This document shows positions 26,498 through 35,891 of a stretch of DNA of 64,000 bases, one piece after another. The notes under the pieces were generated by a model, which saw only the letters and a program-made list of their open reading frames with translations, was not told the origin of the DNA and made no database searches. The position numbers and the translations under genes are program-made. The DNA is from Methylomarinum sp. Ch1-1 (GTDB lineage Bacteria; Pseudomonadota; Gammaproteobacteria; Methylococcales; Methylomonadaceae). The stretch's first letter is position 1. The number at the start of each line of letters is the position of its first letter. The DNA is taken from contig NZ_CP157743.1 of assembly GCF_030717995.2 (NCBI RefSeq), positions 1,240,001-1,304,000 on the forward strand. The letters are read 5' to 3'.

Positions 26498-29143
26498 ATG
26501 CGTGACGCCAATCCCCAAACGATATATCTGAAAGACTACTCGGTTCCTGAATATTTGATTCACGAGGTTGATTTGAACTTTGACCTTGGCGAGGAGCATA
26601 CCGTCGTCGTAGCGCGGCTGACGCTGCAGCGTAACCCCCAGAGCCAAAGCCCGAACCAGGAATTGACCTTAATGGGAGAGGACCTGAATCTGCTCGGCGT
26701 CGAGCTGGACGGTACGGCGCTACACGCGCAACAGTATGTGCAGACGGATACATCGCTGACTATTCATCAGGCGCCGCAGGACGGCATTTTTGTATTAAAG
26801 ATAGAAAACAGCATCAATCCGAAGGCGAATACCGCGTTCGAAGGCTTATATCAGTCCAGCACGATGTTATGCACCCAATGCGAGGCGGAAGGTTTCAGAA
26901 AAATCACCTATTTTCTCGATCGTCCCGATGTGATGAGTCGGTTTAAAACTACCCTGGTCGCCGATAAGGACAAGTACCCTGTGTTGCTGTCCAACGGCAA
27001 TAAGGTGGAGCAAGGGGAGTTGGCGGGCAACCGTCATTGGGTGAGCTGGGAAGACCCGTTTGCCAAGCCCTGCTATTTATTTGCGTTGGTAGCCGGTCAG
27101 TTGGAATGTATCGAAGACCGCTTTGTGACAATGAGTGGCCGCGAAATCAGCCTGCAAATTTATGTCGAAGCGCATGATGTTGATAAATGCGACCATGCCA
27201 TGCAGTCGCTGAAAAATGCGATGCGTTGGGATGAAGAAGTCTATGGCCGGGAATATGACTTGGATCTGTATATGATCGTCGCCGTCGGCCATTTCAATAT
27301 GGGGGCGATGGAAAACAAGGGATTGAACATCTTCAACACCAAGTTTGTGCTGGCGCGCCCGGATACCGCGACCGACAGCGATTATGAGCATATCGAAGGG
27401 GTCATCGGACATGAATATTTCCATAACTGGAGTGGCAACCGCGTGACCTGTCGGGATTGGTTTCAGCTCAGCCTGAAGGAAGGTTTTACCGTGTTTCGCG
27501 ATCAGCAGTTCAGTGGCGATCGCGCCTCGAAGGCCGTCAAGCGCATCGAGGACGTCAACATGCTCAGAGCCCGTCAGTTCGCCGAGGATGCCGGGCCTTT
27601 GGCGCATCCTATTCGGCCGGAAGCCTATATCGAGATCAATAACTTTTATACCTTGACCGTTTACGAAAAAGGCGCCGAAGTCGTGCGCATGTTGCACACC
27701 TTGTTGGGAGGCGAGGGTTTTCGCAAGGGCTGCGATCTGTATTTTCAGCGTCACGACGGCCAGGCCGTGACTTGTGACGATTTTGTCTCGGCGATGGAAG
27801 ACGCCAATGGCAGGGATTTGACTCAATTCAGGCGCTGGTATTCCCAAGCCGGCACGCCGCAACTGAATGTCGAGCAGCACTATGATGCCGAGAGCGGACA
27901 GTTGGAATTGACGCTTAGGCAGCACTGCCCCGATACACCCGGGCAGACCGATAAGCCGCCGTTGCATATCCCGGTCAAGATCGGCTTGTTGAATTCCCGC
28001 GGCCAGGTTGAGCTCATCAAACTGGATGGGCGTCCCCCGGTCGAGGAAACGGTCCTGGAGCTGACCGAGGCCGAACAAAGCTTTGCCCTGTCCGGCCTGG
28101 CTGAGCAGCCGACGGTGTCATGGTTGCGCGGTTTCTCCGCGCCGGTCATCGTAAAAATGCAGCGCAGCCTCGAAGAACTGGCTTTTTTGTTGAGTTACGA
28201 TTCCGATACCTTTAATCGCTGGGAAGCCTCCCAGCAATTAGCGGGACAGGTGATCGCCGATTTGATTGCCGATATCCAGCAAGGACGAGAACTGACACTC
28301 AACCCGGTGATCGTCGAAGCCTATACAAAGCTCCTGGAACAGCAGTGGGATGATTTAAGCTACTTTTCCTTGTTATTAGCGCTGCCGGATGAAAGTTATC
28401 TGGCCAGCCAAATGGATGTGATCGATGTCGATGCGATTCATCAGGCCCGGGAATTCGTCAAAAAATCTTTGGCCGAACGCTTGCAGGCGCATTTCTTACG
28501 TCTGTATCGGGAAAATCATCGCGAAGAATCGGGGCAGTTCGACGCCGGCGCGATCGGCAGGCGGCGGATTAAGAATACCTGCCTGCACTATTTATCGACA
28601 CTGGAAACGGGCGACAGCCAGTCCTTAAGTCTGAGGCAGTTTGAGGGTGCGGCAAATATGACCGATCAGATGGCGTCGCTTTCGGCTATCGTCAATAGCC
28701 GGCATCCGGCCAAGCAGGCCTGCCTGGAGCAGTTTTACCGGCAATGGCAAGATGAGGACTTGGTCATCGATAAATGGTTTGCATTGCAGGCCAGCAGTCA
28801 CTGGCCCGGGACCTTTGCCAAGGTGCAGCAATTATTGCAGCATTCGGCTTTCGATATGAAAAATCCAAATCGGGTCCGGTCATTGGTCGGGGCCTTCAGT
28901 CAAGCCAATCCCGTGCATTTTCATGCCCGCGACGGCTCCGGCTATCATTTTCTGGCGGACCAGGTGATTGCGCTGGACAAGCTGAATCCTCAGGTGGCTT
29001 CGCGCATGGTGACGGCATTGACGCAATGGCGACGGTATGATGATGAAAGGCAACAGCTGATGAAGGCGGTATTGCAGCGCATTATCGACACTGAGGCGAT
29101 TTCCACGGATGTGTTCGAAACGGCCAGTAAGAGTTTGGCCTGA
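26498..29143 (+). CDS. pepN: Aminopeptidase N (M1 family)
   Basis: Zinc aminopeptidase of 881 residues that trims N-terminal residues from peptides in the cytosol. Substrate-binding GAMENKG is near residue 270. The zinc site HEYFH, with a distal Glu in LKEGFTVFRD, lies near 307-335. The start YLKDYSVPEYLIHEVDLNF and the C-terminal helical domain fit the gammaproteobacterial PepN subfamily, including the expected length. It is followed after 29 bases by a DUF4442 gene on the same strand. Confidence 0.97.
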   Translation: MRDANPQTIYLKDYSVPEYLIHEVDLNFDLGEEHTVVVARLTLQRNPQSQSPNQELTLMGEDLNLLGVELDGTALHAQQYVQTDTSLTIHQAPQDGIFVLKIENSINPKANTAFEGLYQSSTMLCTQCEAEGFRKITYFLDRPDVMSRFKTTLVADKDKYPVLLSNGNKVEQGELAGNRHWVSWEDPFAKPCYLFALVAGQLECIEDRFVTMSGREISLQIYVEAHDVDKCDHAMQSLKNAMRWDEEVYGREYDLDLYMIVAVGHFNMGAMENKGLNIFNTKFVLARPDTATDSDYEHIEGVIGHEYFHNWSGNRVTCRDWFQLSLKEGFTVFRDQQFSGDRASKAVKRIEDVNMLRARQFAEDAGPLAHPIRPEAYIEINNFYTLTVYEKGAEVVRMLHTLLGGEGFRKGCDLYFQRHDGQAVTCDDFVSAMEDANGRDLTQFRRWYSQAGTPQLNVEQHYDAESGQLELTLRQHCPDTPGQTDKPPLHIPVKIGLLNSRGQVELIKLDGRPPVEETVLELTEAEQSFALSGLAEQPTVSWLRGFSAPVIVKMQRSLEELAFLLSYDSDTFNRWEASQQLAGQVIADLIADIQQGRELTLNPVIVEAYTKLLEQQWDDLSYFSLLLALPDESYLASQMDVIDVDAIHQAREFVKKSLAERLQAHFLRLYRENHREESGQFDAGAIGRRRIKNTCLHYLSTLETGDSQSLSLRQFEGAANMTDQMASLSAIVNSRHPAKQACLEQFYRQWQDEDLVIDKWFALQASSHWPGTFAKVQQLLQHSAFDMKNPNRVRSLVGAFSQANPVHFHARDGSGYHFLADQVIALDKLNPQVASRMVTALTQWRRYDDERQQLMKAVLQRIIDTEAISTDVFETASKSLA

Positions 29144-29172
29144 CTCGTCATCGGCTGGGTAGGTGGCGTTAA

Positions 29173-29682
29173 ATGAATTTGCGCAAACTGATCTGGAATG
29201 CCCGTTGGCTCAGCGATGAGCAACGCATCAAATGGTATCCGGCTTTCTGGCTGATGCGGCTGAAGGTGTTGGAATTGTCACCGTGTTGGCGGCGGGTCAC
29301 CATTTTATTGCCGCATAGCTGGATTGCGACCAATACCGGCGGCAGCATGTTTGGCGGTTTTCAGGCCTGCCTGGCGGATCCGATCGCGGCGATGTCCTGT
29401 TTGAAGGTTTTTCCCGGTTATTCGGTTTGGACGCGTTCACTGCATCTGGATTTCAGGCGCGAAGGCTTGAGCGATCTACAATTGCGTTTCGCCATGAGCT
29501 CGGAGCAGGAGCAGCAGATCAGGCGTGAGTTGGAAAGAAAAGGTCGAAGCACGCCGGAATTTGAGTATGGTTATTATCAGGCCGATGGCAGTCTATGCAC
29601 GTTAATCAGGGCGCGGGTGGCGATTCGGCCGAAAGGCTATAAAAAAGACATGGCGTCCAACGTGCAACCGTCTCAACCATAA
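29173..29682 (+). CDS. DUF4442 hotdog-fold protein (thioesterase-like)
   Basis: 169 residues with the hotdog-like DUF4442 fold related to acyl-CoA thioesterases; substrate unknown. Visible blocks are FWLMRLKVLELSPCWRRVTI, NTGGSMFGGFQACLADPIAA (helix end and catalytic-like region) and WTRSLHLDFRREG. A Lys-rich tail ends the protein. The start ATG lies behind GTAGGTGGCGTTAA. It is probably read with pepN. Confidence 0.82.
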   Translation: MNLRKLIWNARWLSDEQRIKWYPAFWLMRLKVLELSPCWRRVTILLPHSWIATNTGGSMFGGFQACLADPIAAMSCLKVFPGYSVWTRSLHLDFRREGLSDLQLRFAMSSEQEQQIRRELERKGRSTPEFEYGYYQADGSLCTLIRARVAIRPKGYKKDMASNVQPSQP

Positions 29683-29881
29683 GCGCTTATTGGGTGTTAA
29701 AATTAAAAAAGATAATATGATTATAATCTGTTGCGGATTGTTTCTCCTATTTGGCCTTCAAGATCCGGCGTGAATATGGCCTTGCCAACTAGTACTCAGT
29801 CAATTTATATATGACGGGTACTCGGCAGGCGCCAGTTATTCCCGGGTTGAGCATTTTTGAACATATAAGGGAAATGCTGAG

Positions 29882-29967
29882 GTAGGTGCGAATTTATTCG
29901 TATTGCGCGGCTAAATCTGCACCTACTTTCATAATTGCCGACAGAATGATATTGACTATGTACTAGT
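29882..29967. repeat. Dispersed repeat with inverted ends, copy 1 of 2
   Basis: gtaggtgc (29882) pairs with gcacctac (ending 29926). The sequence from 29888 to 29967 (gaatttattcg, gcgcggctaaatctgc, aattgccgacagaat, attgactatgt) is found again, with a few differences, at 44130-44209. Both copies are intergenic. Confidence 0.75.
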
Positions 29968-30011
29968 ACAACACCATTATTGTAATGTCGAGTAAATGTA
30001 TTAAAAAATAT

Positions 30012-30362
30012 CTAAGAATTCATGTGCTTGCTTAAGCCGATAACTCGACAGAGGACAATGGATGCCGCACTAGCAGCCCCTGCTTCACGTTGCACGGACT
30101 CCTCTTTGTGTGGCTTAGCCTTGACGGCTGTCTTGAAAACCAATCGGAAACGGCTTAAATCAAATTCACCTGGCGGTTTGTTCATAGCGATATCAAAGTA
30201 TAATTTGCGCCTATGACCTGGCAAGTCGTGTAATATCATCACGCCACCGTTCGTCATGGTCGGGCGCCGCCTGAAATCCTCATTGACAGGATAATAAATG
30301 GTGCTTTTTGGTTGCCAGCGCTGACGCCGGCTCGTAACGGTATTGAACGGGTTCTGATACAA
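30012..30362 (-). CDS. Uncertain ORF of 116 codons in the DUF4442-UPF0182 gap
   Basis: I do not recognise this frame. It is read on the minus strand from MYQNPFNTV, with a basic centre (GGVMILHDLPGHRRKLYFD, then NKPPGEFDLSRFRLVFKTAV) and a charged end. It could be a short real gene, the remnant of a larger one, or a spurious frame in a conserved non-coding segment. No ribosome site of note precedes it. The gap 29683-30407 otherwise holds one dispersed repeat. Confidence 0.3.
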   Translation of the reverse strand: MYQNPFNTVTSRRQRWQPKSTIYYPVNEDFRRRPTMTNGGVMILHDLPGHRRKLYFDIAMNKPPGEFDLSRFRLVFKTAVKAKPHKEESVQREAGAASAASIVLCRVIGLSKHMNS

Positions 30363-30407
30363 TCGACCCTATAATAATAAACAGTCTAGAGTAAAAAAGA
30401 GGAATTT

Positions 30408-33041
30408 ATGCGAATCCGGAAACTGTTGCCTGCCTTGGTGGGTGCGACCATCGTTATCGCTATAGTTTTATACGTTGCGTTCTATTTCGTATTTCTCGAT
30501 CTTTTTGTCGATCTCTGGTGGTTCCGTTCGCTGCAATATGAAGCCTATTTCTGGCTGAGATTGTTGTATCGCTTTATTCTTTCCGGCGGCGTCACGCTGT
30601 TTTTCTTCGCGGTATTCTTTTTTCATTTCTGGATCGCCTCGCGTTACCTGGGGCTGAATCCGCCCGATGCGGTGTTGCTCGATGCCGATAAAAGACGACG
30701 TTTTCAAAGTTTTGCCGATGTTTTCATGAGCGGTTCGTCGAAAGTTTATACGCCGTTATCTTTTTTTCTGGCCGTGTTCATCGCGATTCCGTTTTACGAG
30801 CAGTGGGAAAAGGCGCTGTTGTTTTTCTTCGGCAGCGCCTCCGGTATCGTCGAACCGGTTTTTGAGCAGGACGTCAGTTTCTATATGCTCTCCTATCCGA
30901 TTTTTATGCTGATTCAACAGGAGCTGTTGTCGACGGCGATTATTCTGTTTTTCCTGGTTGGAGGGTTGTATTGGCTGGAGCACATCTTTGTGCCGAATCA
31001 AAGCAAGGAATATCCATTAGGCGCGAAGATCCATCTAACGATGCTGCTCGGCTTCATCGTGCTGTTTGTGATTTGGGGCTTCTTGCTGGAACGTTACTCG
31101 CTATTGTATGTCGATTCGCATGAGCCGGTTTTTTTCGGCCCGGGTTTTGTCGAAATGCGTTATCAATTACCGCTGATTTGGTTGTCGATCTTATTTTTCC
31201 TGGCGATGGCCGTTGCCGGGATGGTGTTTATTTTTTCCGAAAAGCACCGTATCAAGATGCCGTTGATTATTTGCGCTATCGGTTTCGTTTGCGTCGTCGG
31301 CTTAAGGAAAGTGGAGTTCATCCCGCAATTGATGACGACCTTCATCGTCAAGCCGAATCCGGTCAAAACGGAAGGCGTGTTCATGCAGCATAATATCGAT
31401 GCGACGCTGGATGCCTATGATTTGAACAATATCAAGACCATCGAGACCACGGTCAGCTTGGATGCGACTAAGGACATCGAAGAGTGGTCGACGAAAAAAC
31501 ATTTCGAAAACATTCCGGTCTGGGACAGGGAGTTTTTGACCGATGTCTATATGCAATTGCAGGGGATCCGGCCTTATTATCGTTTCCCGGCTGTCGATGA
31601 GGATCGCTATTTTCTGAATAATCATTATCAACAGGTCAACTTGGCGGCACGGGAAATGAATATCAAGAAATTGCCGGCGGAAGCGCAAAACTGGGAAAAC
31701 ACGCATTTACGCTACACCCATGGTTATGGCGCGGTCGTGACGCCGGCCGCCCAAGATGCCGGCAAACCGATAATCTGGTATCTGCGCGACCTGAACATGA
31801 CTTCCGACGCCGGTTTTAAGGTCAAGTATCCCGACATTTATTACGGCCAGGAGCCGTATCATTACGCGATCATGCCGAACCAGCTGACCGTCGCCGGCCT
31901 ATCCAGCTCAGATCCGGGGACCGGGAGTCAATATGTCGGCTCCGGCGGTGTGCCCATTCCGGGCTATTTCAGAAAGATCCTGTTCGCGTTCTATTTCAAA
32001 GACGAAAAAATCTTCTTTTCGACCAATATCTCGACCAGAAGCAAGATGATGATACGGCGCAATCTCATCGACCGGATCAATGCGCTGACGCCGTTTCTGC
32101 ATCTGGACAAAGACCCTTATCTGGTCATCGATAAAGACCGCTTTTATTGGATTCAAGATGCCTATACGACTTCGGATAAGTATCCCGTCTCCAAGCCGGC
32201 GGCGGATGATTTCCTCGACGCTAAACTGGACTTTAATTATATCCGCAACTCGGTGAAGATCGTCGTCGACGCCTATGATGGTTCGGTGGATTTTTATATT
32301 TCGGAGCCCGATGATCCGATCATTAAGGGCTACAATCTCGCCTATCCGGGCTTGTTTAAAGACCTGGATGAAATGCCTCTGGAATTGAAAAAACATCTGC
32401 GTTATCCGCGTGATTTGTTTTATATGCAAATGAAGGTCTATGCCAAATATCACCAGATCACGCCGGAGCTGTTTTATGAGCAGGCGGAAACTTGGCAGCA
32501 CGCGACCGTCAACAAACAACAAGTCAGGCCCTATTTCATCACGATGGATTTCGGGAACTGCAATGATCGGGAAGAGTTTGTGATGATCAACCCGATGACG
32601 CCGATCAATCGCGACAACCTCAGTATGATTGGGATTGCCGGCACCCTGAATAGAGAGCAGTGTGGCGTCTCCTATGACCCTGGCGTGACCATCTACAAAT
32701 TTAGCAAGGATGTTCAGGTCAACGGGCCGGCTCAGGTCGATGCGTTGATCGATCAGGATCCTGATGTTTCCGAACAGTTCACGCTATGGGATCAGCATGG
32801 ATCCAGCGTTCAGCGTGGCAGGATGGTGATCTTGCCGATGGGGAATTCGATACTCTATGTTCAGCCGATCTATATGTTGTCGACCAAAACCAGGATACCG
32901 GAATTAACGCGGGTCATCGTTTCGATTGGCAACCAGGTGGTGATGGACAAGACATTATGGTCGGCCTTCAATCGCCTGAAAAAGCTGTTTATCAAGGAAG
33001 TCAAAGATGCCGCCGGTTCCGGCACCACCGTTGGAGACTAG
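30408..33041 (+). CDS. UPF0182 family large membrane protein
   Basis: 877 residues. Seven or so hydrophobic segments lie in the first ~310 residues (MRIRKLLPALVGATIVIAIV, then LDLFVDLWWFRSL near residue 35, which is typical). A large soluble domain of about 560 residues follows, probably extracytoplasmic, with PVWDREFLTDVYMQLQGIRPYY, AVDEDRYF and YGQEPYHYAIMPNQ. UPF0182 has no established function. It stands alone between intergenic repeats and rsd. The start ATG has an AGAGGAA ribosome site; a TATAAT lies about 30 bases upstream. Confidence 0.93.
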   Translation: MRIRKLLPALVGATIVIAIVLYVAFYFVFLDLFVDLWWFRSLQYEAYFWLRLLYRFILSGGVTLFFFAVFFFHFWIASRYLGLNPPDAVLLDADKRRRFQSFADVFMSGSSKVYTPLSFFLAVFIAIPFYEQWEKALLFFFGSASGIVEPVFEQDVSFYMLSYPIFMLIQQELLSTAIILFFLVGGLYWLEHIFVPNQSKEYPLGAKIHLTMLLGFIVLFVIWGFLLERYSLLYVDSHEPVFFGPGFVEMRYQLPLIWLSILFFLAMAVAGMVFIFSEKHRIKMPLIICAIGFVCVVGLRKVEFIPQLMTTFIVKPNPVKTEGVFMQHNIDATLDAYDLNNIKTIETTVSLDATKDIEEWSTKKHFENIPVWDREFLTDVYMQLQGIRPYYRFPAVDEDRYFLNNHYQQVNLAAREMNIKKLPAEAQNWENTHLRYTHGYGAVVTPAAQDAGKPIIWYLRDLNMTSDAGFKVKYPDIYYGQEPYHYAIMPNQLTVAGLSSSDPGTGSQYVGSGGVPIPGYFRKILFAFYFKDEKIFFSTNISTRSKMMIRRNLIDRINALTPFLHLDKDPYLVIDKDRFYWIQDAYTTSDKYPVSKPAADDFLDAKLDFNYIRNSVKIVVDAYDGSVDFYISEPDDPIIKGYNLAYPGLFKDLDEMPLELKKHLRYPRDLFYMQMKVYAKYHQITPELFYEQAETWQHATVNKQQVRPYFITMDFGNCNDREEFVMINPMTPINRDNLSMIGIAGTLNREQCGVSYDPGVTIYKFSKDVQVNGPAQVDALIDQDPDVSEQFTLWDQHGSSVQRGRMVILPMGNSILYVQPIYMLSTKTRIPELTRVIVSIGNQVVMDKTLWSAFNRLKKLFIKEVKDAAGSGTTVGD

Positions 33042-33077
33042 CGGCTTGCTCCGGGAGGGGGATTCCGATGACAGGCC

Positions 33078-33524
33078 TTAACTAAGCAGCATGCCGCAGA
33101 GTCTGTCCTCGATTTCCATTCGATAGGCTAGGCTTTCGCCCAGTTTGGACAAGTCGGCTTCCAGTTTATCGACGGTGAATTTGCGTTTACCTTGGTCGTA
33201 GCGGTCATTGAAGGTGATCACCGCGTCGGTGGTTTTGGAGAATTCAGGATAAATGTTCTGGGCGTCGGTTAGCAGGCGCGCCCTGCGTTCGCATCCCGCC
33301 AGCAAGCGATCGTAAATCCCGAAGTGTCCCAGCGATACATAGTCAACGATGATTTCGGCAAATTGCTTCAGTATCGGTTTGAGGGCGGCATGGTCGTCGA
33401 AAGGCTTTAAACGTCCAATTTGGCAATACAAAGACCAGAGTTCTTGTCTTTGTTGCTGTAATTCTGTGATCAAACACTGGATATGTTGACGCCTTTCAGG
33501 GTGGAATTTGATTGCAGCAGACAT
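33078..33524 (-). CDS. rsd: Rsd/AlgQ family anti-sigma70 regulator
   Basis: 148 residues, all helical. The core EIIVDYVSLGHFGIYDRLL matches the Rsd/AlgQ signature. Rsd binds RpoD region 4 and shifts RNA polymerase toward alternative sigma factors; AlgQ in Pseudomonas affects alginate and virulence genes. I start at the ATG with GGAGGT seven bases upstream; a longer frame exists. It is convergent with the UPF0182 gene and divergent from a glycosyltransferase. Confidence 0.9.
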   Translation of the reverse strand: MSAAIKFHPERRQHIQCLITELQQQRQELWSLYCQIGRLKPFDDHAALKPILKQFAEIIVDYVSLGHFGIYDRLLAGCERRARLLTDAQNIYPEFSKTTDAVITFNDRYDQGKRKFTVDKLEADLSKLGESLAYRMEIEDRLCGMLLS

Positions 33525-33607
33525 TTTGACCTCCGTTGGAATTAGCGAAATTAAATTTATGTCAAATATCAAGAAAATTCAACAATTAATTAAAATTTAA
33601 GGAAAAT

Positions 33608-34435
33608 ATGTTAGCTGTGTCCGTGGTCATTCCCACCTACAATCGCCGTGATCGTCTGCAAAGAGCGCTAGCTTCGGTGTTTGCGCAGAGCTATGCCGCC
33701 CGCGAAGTGATTGTCGTTGACGACGGCTCGACCGACGGGAGCGGGGCGATGGTCGAGGAACTTTTCCCATCGGTGCGTTATCATTATCAGGCTAATAAAG
33801 GCGTCAGTTCCGCCCGCAATGTCGGCATCGGTCTTGCGACAGGTGACTGGATCGCCTTCCTGGATTCCGATGACGAGTGGTTGCCGGATAAATTGACTAC
33901 ACAAGTTGCAAGGCTAAGCGAGCAGACCGATATCAAGGTCTGTCATACCGAGGAAATCTGGATGCGTAATGATAAACGGGTGAATCCGATGCGCAAACAT
34001 CGTAAAGCAGGCGGCTGGATCTTTCGCAATTGTCTGCCTTTATGCGCGATGTCGCCTTCGTCTATCATGATTCAGCGCAGCGTTTTTGCCGCGGTGGGGG
34101 GCTTCGATGAATCCCTGCCGGCTTGTGAGGATTACGATTTATGGTTGCGTATCACGGCTCGCTATCCGGTGTTATTCGTTGAACAGGCGCAGATCATCAA
34201 ATACGGGGGGCACGAAGATCAATTGTCGAGAAAATATTGGGGCATGGATCGATTCAGAATCTATGCATTGGAGAAGATTATTGATGAAGGCGGCTTGTCC
34301 AAGGACGACCGCGTCGCCGCCATGCAGATGCTAGTGAAAAAATGTCGAATCTACCGGCAGGGTGCGTTAAAACGTGACAAGCAACAAGAAGCTAGCCATT
34401 ATCAGCAATTGATTGAACGTTTCACAGCGGCATGA
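33608..34435 (+). CDS. Family 2 glycosyltransferase
   Basis: 275 residues with the GT-A fold. The start VSVVIPTYNRRDRLQRALAS, EVIVVDDGSTDGSG and the DxD-type motif FLDSDDEW near residue 85 are intact. The later GGFDESLPACEDYDLWLRI supplies the ED/catalytic-base region. No membrane segment. Sugar and acceptor cannot be read from sequence. It overlaps the nucleosidase-like gene by 4 bases. Confidence 0.92.
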   Translation: MLAVSVVIPTYNRRDRLQRALASVFAQSYAAREVIVVDDGSTDGSGAMVEELFPSVRYHYQANKGVSSARNVGIGLATGDWIAFLDSDDEWLPDKLTTQVARLSEQTDIKVCHTEEIWMRNDKRVNPMRKHRKAGGWIFRNCLPLCAMSPSSIMIQRSVFAAVGGFDESLPACEDYDLWLRITARYPVLFVEQAQIIKYGGHEDQLSRKYWGMDRFRIYALEKIIDEGGLSKDDRVAAMQMLVKKCRIYRQGALKRDKQQEASHYQQLIERFTAA

Positions 34436-35253
34436 ACATTATGGAGCCCGCGGTGTTTATTTTTTGCGCATTGGAATGCGAGGCAAAACCATTGCTTAAC
34501 CAATACGGTTTGAAAAAATGGCGGCAGCCGCATTCGTTTGCCATTTACCGCGCGGAGGACAGAGTGCTGGTCGTCAGCGGTGTCGGTAAAACCGCGATGG
34601 CCGGCGCGGTTGGCTATGCGATGGCTATCTTTCAGCCGCTTAATCCGGTGTTGATCAACTTGGGCATTGCCGGGCATAGAGACATCCCGACAGGTTCCTT
34701 GGTCATGGCCGATACCGTCATTGATGCGGATAATCAAGAGAAAAGGTTTTATCCTCAATGGATCGGACGCTGGCCTTGTCAAAGCAGGCCACTATCTACG
34801 CTGGCGCAACCTGATTTTTCCTATTCGGGCGATTCTTTATATGACATGGAAGGGGCTGCGTTTTATCAAATAGCGCTTAAATTCAGCAGCAGTGAATTGA
34901 TTCATTGTATAAAAGTGATTTCCGACAACCTCGATCAGTCGGCTAAGCACATCAATGCAAAAGCCGTGAGCAGCTGGGTGGCGAAGCAATTGCCGGCGAC
35001 CGATGCGATCATCGCCCGCTTGCTTGCGTGCAGACAGCAAACGACGGAACTGCCGCCGAAGTATTATCAAAGCTTAATCGAACGTTACCACTTTAGCGTC
35101 AGCGGACGAATCAAATTGAAATCCTTGTTGCAGCGCTGGGAGGTCGTCAGCGATAGAGCGCCGCTAACGTTCGATCAGCAAGCGTTTAGCGACGCTAAAC
35201 AGTTATTGCGCTGGTTGGAACGACAGATAGCCGGTCGGTCGTTCTATTTATAA
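34432..35253 (+). CDS. Nucleoside phosphorylase/nucleosidase-like protein
   Basis: 273 residues with the purine nucleoside phosphorylase/MTA nucleosidase fold. Features: VVSGVGKTAMAGAVGYAM, NLGIAGHRDIPTGSLVMAD, and YDMEGAAFYQIA, where the Glu of the DMEGAA motif is the ribose/base-binding residue. About 75 residues at the C-terminus (from PPKYYQSLIERYHFSVSG) extend beyond the usual domain and look helical. The partner role of the upstream glycosyltransferase is unclear. It starts in the preceding stop codon (ATGA); a second ATG three codons later is possible. Confidence 0.85.
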   Translation: MNIMEPAVFIFCALECEAKPLLNQYGLKKWRQPHSFAIYRAEDRVLVVSGVGKTAMAGAVGYAMAIFQPLNPVLINLGIAGHRDIPTGSLVMADTVIDADNQEKRFYPQWIGRWPCQSRPLSTLAQPDFSYSGDSLYDMEGAAFYQIALKFSSSELIHCIKVISDNLDQSAKHINAKAVSSWVAKQLPATDAIIARLLACRQQTTELPPKYYQSLIERYHFSVSGRIKLKSLLQRWEVVSDRAPLTFDQQAFSDAKQLLRWLERQIAGRSFYL

Positions 35254-35356
35254 GCCGAGTTCGGTATAAGGTAACTATTCAGCTTGATTTACTATCAATT
35301 GCTTGTGGAAGAAGTGTGTGCGACAGGGATGTCGCATCCAAGCCTATAGGGGCATA

Positions 35357-35429
35357 TTCACCCAGCACCTAAATTCCATAGGCTAATAGCTGCGATAAAT
35401 CATCTTCGTTTATTTAGGTGCTGGGTGAA
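35357..35429. repeat. Small inverted-end element, copy 3 (type B interior)
   Basis: 73 bases with perfect 18-base inverted ends, ttcacccagcacctaaat. The interior begins like type A (tccatagg) but then differs (ctaatagctgcgataaatcat, cttcgttt). It lies in the 228-base gap between the nucleosidase-like gene and sirB. The sequence to its right (ggcgtcttctg) also flanks the copy at 43767. Confidence 0.88.
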
Positions 35430-35481
35430 CGGCGTCTTCTGTAGCAAGTAACGGATAGAAAAGAGTTTTGATGCTGAATGG

Positions 35482-35838
35482 TTAAATAAATCCTTGCTTC
35501 GTGATGGCGATGACGAAAATTAAGATAAAACTAGCGACTGCCGCGGCAAAGGCCAGCCAACGTTTATTGCCGCTGCTGCGCATCGTCATGATGGCAAACG
35601 CTATGTACAGCACCAGCACGATCAGTTTACTGATGATCCAGCCATATTCGCCCGCCAACCAGTTGCCTTGAAACACCAATGCGATGCCGCTCAGCAACAG
35701 CAGCGTGTCGATGATATGCGGAGCAATTTTAAACAGCTTACGTTGCAATAGCTCCGCGTTAAATTGCAATAATGCGACCCGACCGATAAAACTGGAGAAA
35801 GAGGCGAGGATAAAAAAAACATGGATCAATTTGAGCAT
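35482..35838 (-). CDS. SirB2-like small membrane protein
   Basis: 118 residues with four membrane helices. KLIHVFFILASFSSFIGRV, APHIIDTLLLLSGIALVF and WIISKLIVLVLYIAFAIM are typical of the SirB/SirB2 family, which is associated with invasion-gene regulation in Salmonella but without a known activity. It stands downstream of lexA and the small ORF, on the same strand, 53 bases after that ORF. Confidence 0.88.
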   Translation of the reverse strand: MLKLIHVFFILASFSSFIGRVALLQFNAELLQRKLFKIAPHIIDTLLLLSGIALVFQGNWLAGEYGWIISKLIVLVLYIAFAIMTMRSSGNKRWLAFAAAVASFILIFVIAITKQGFI

Positions 35839-35891
35839 GGGAATTCCCGATAGCGTATAAATAGCTGATTATACCGTTAGATTCAACGATG

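Noticed and set aside
27077-28078. 333-codon minus-strand frame opposite pepN
   Set aside because: Antisense shadow of a strongly conserved aminopeptidase.
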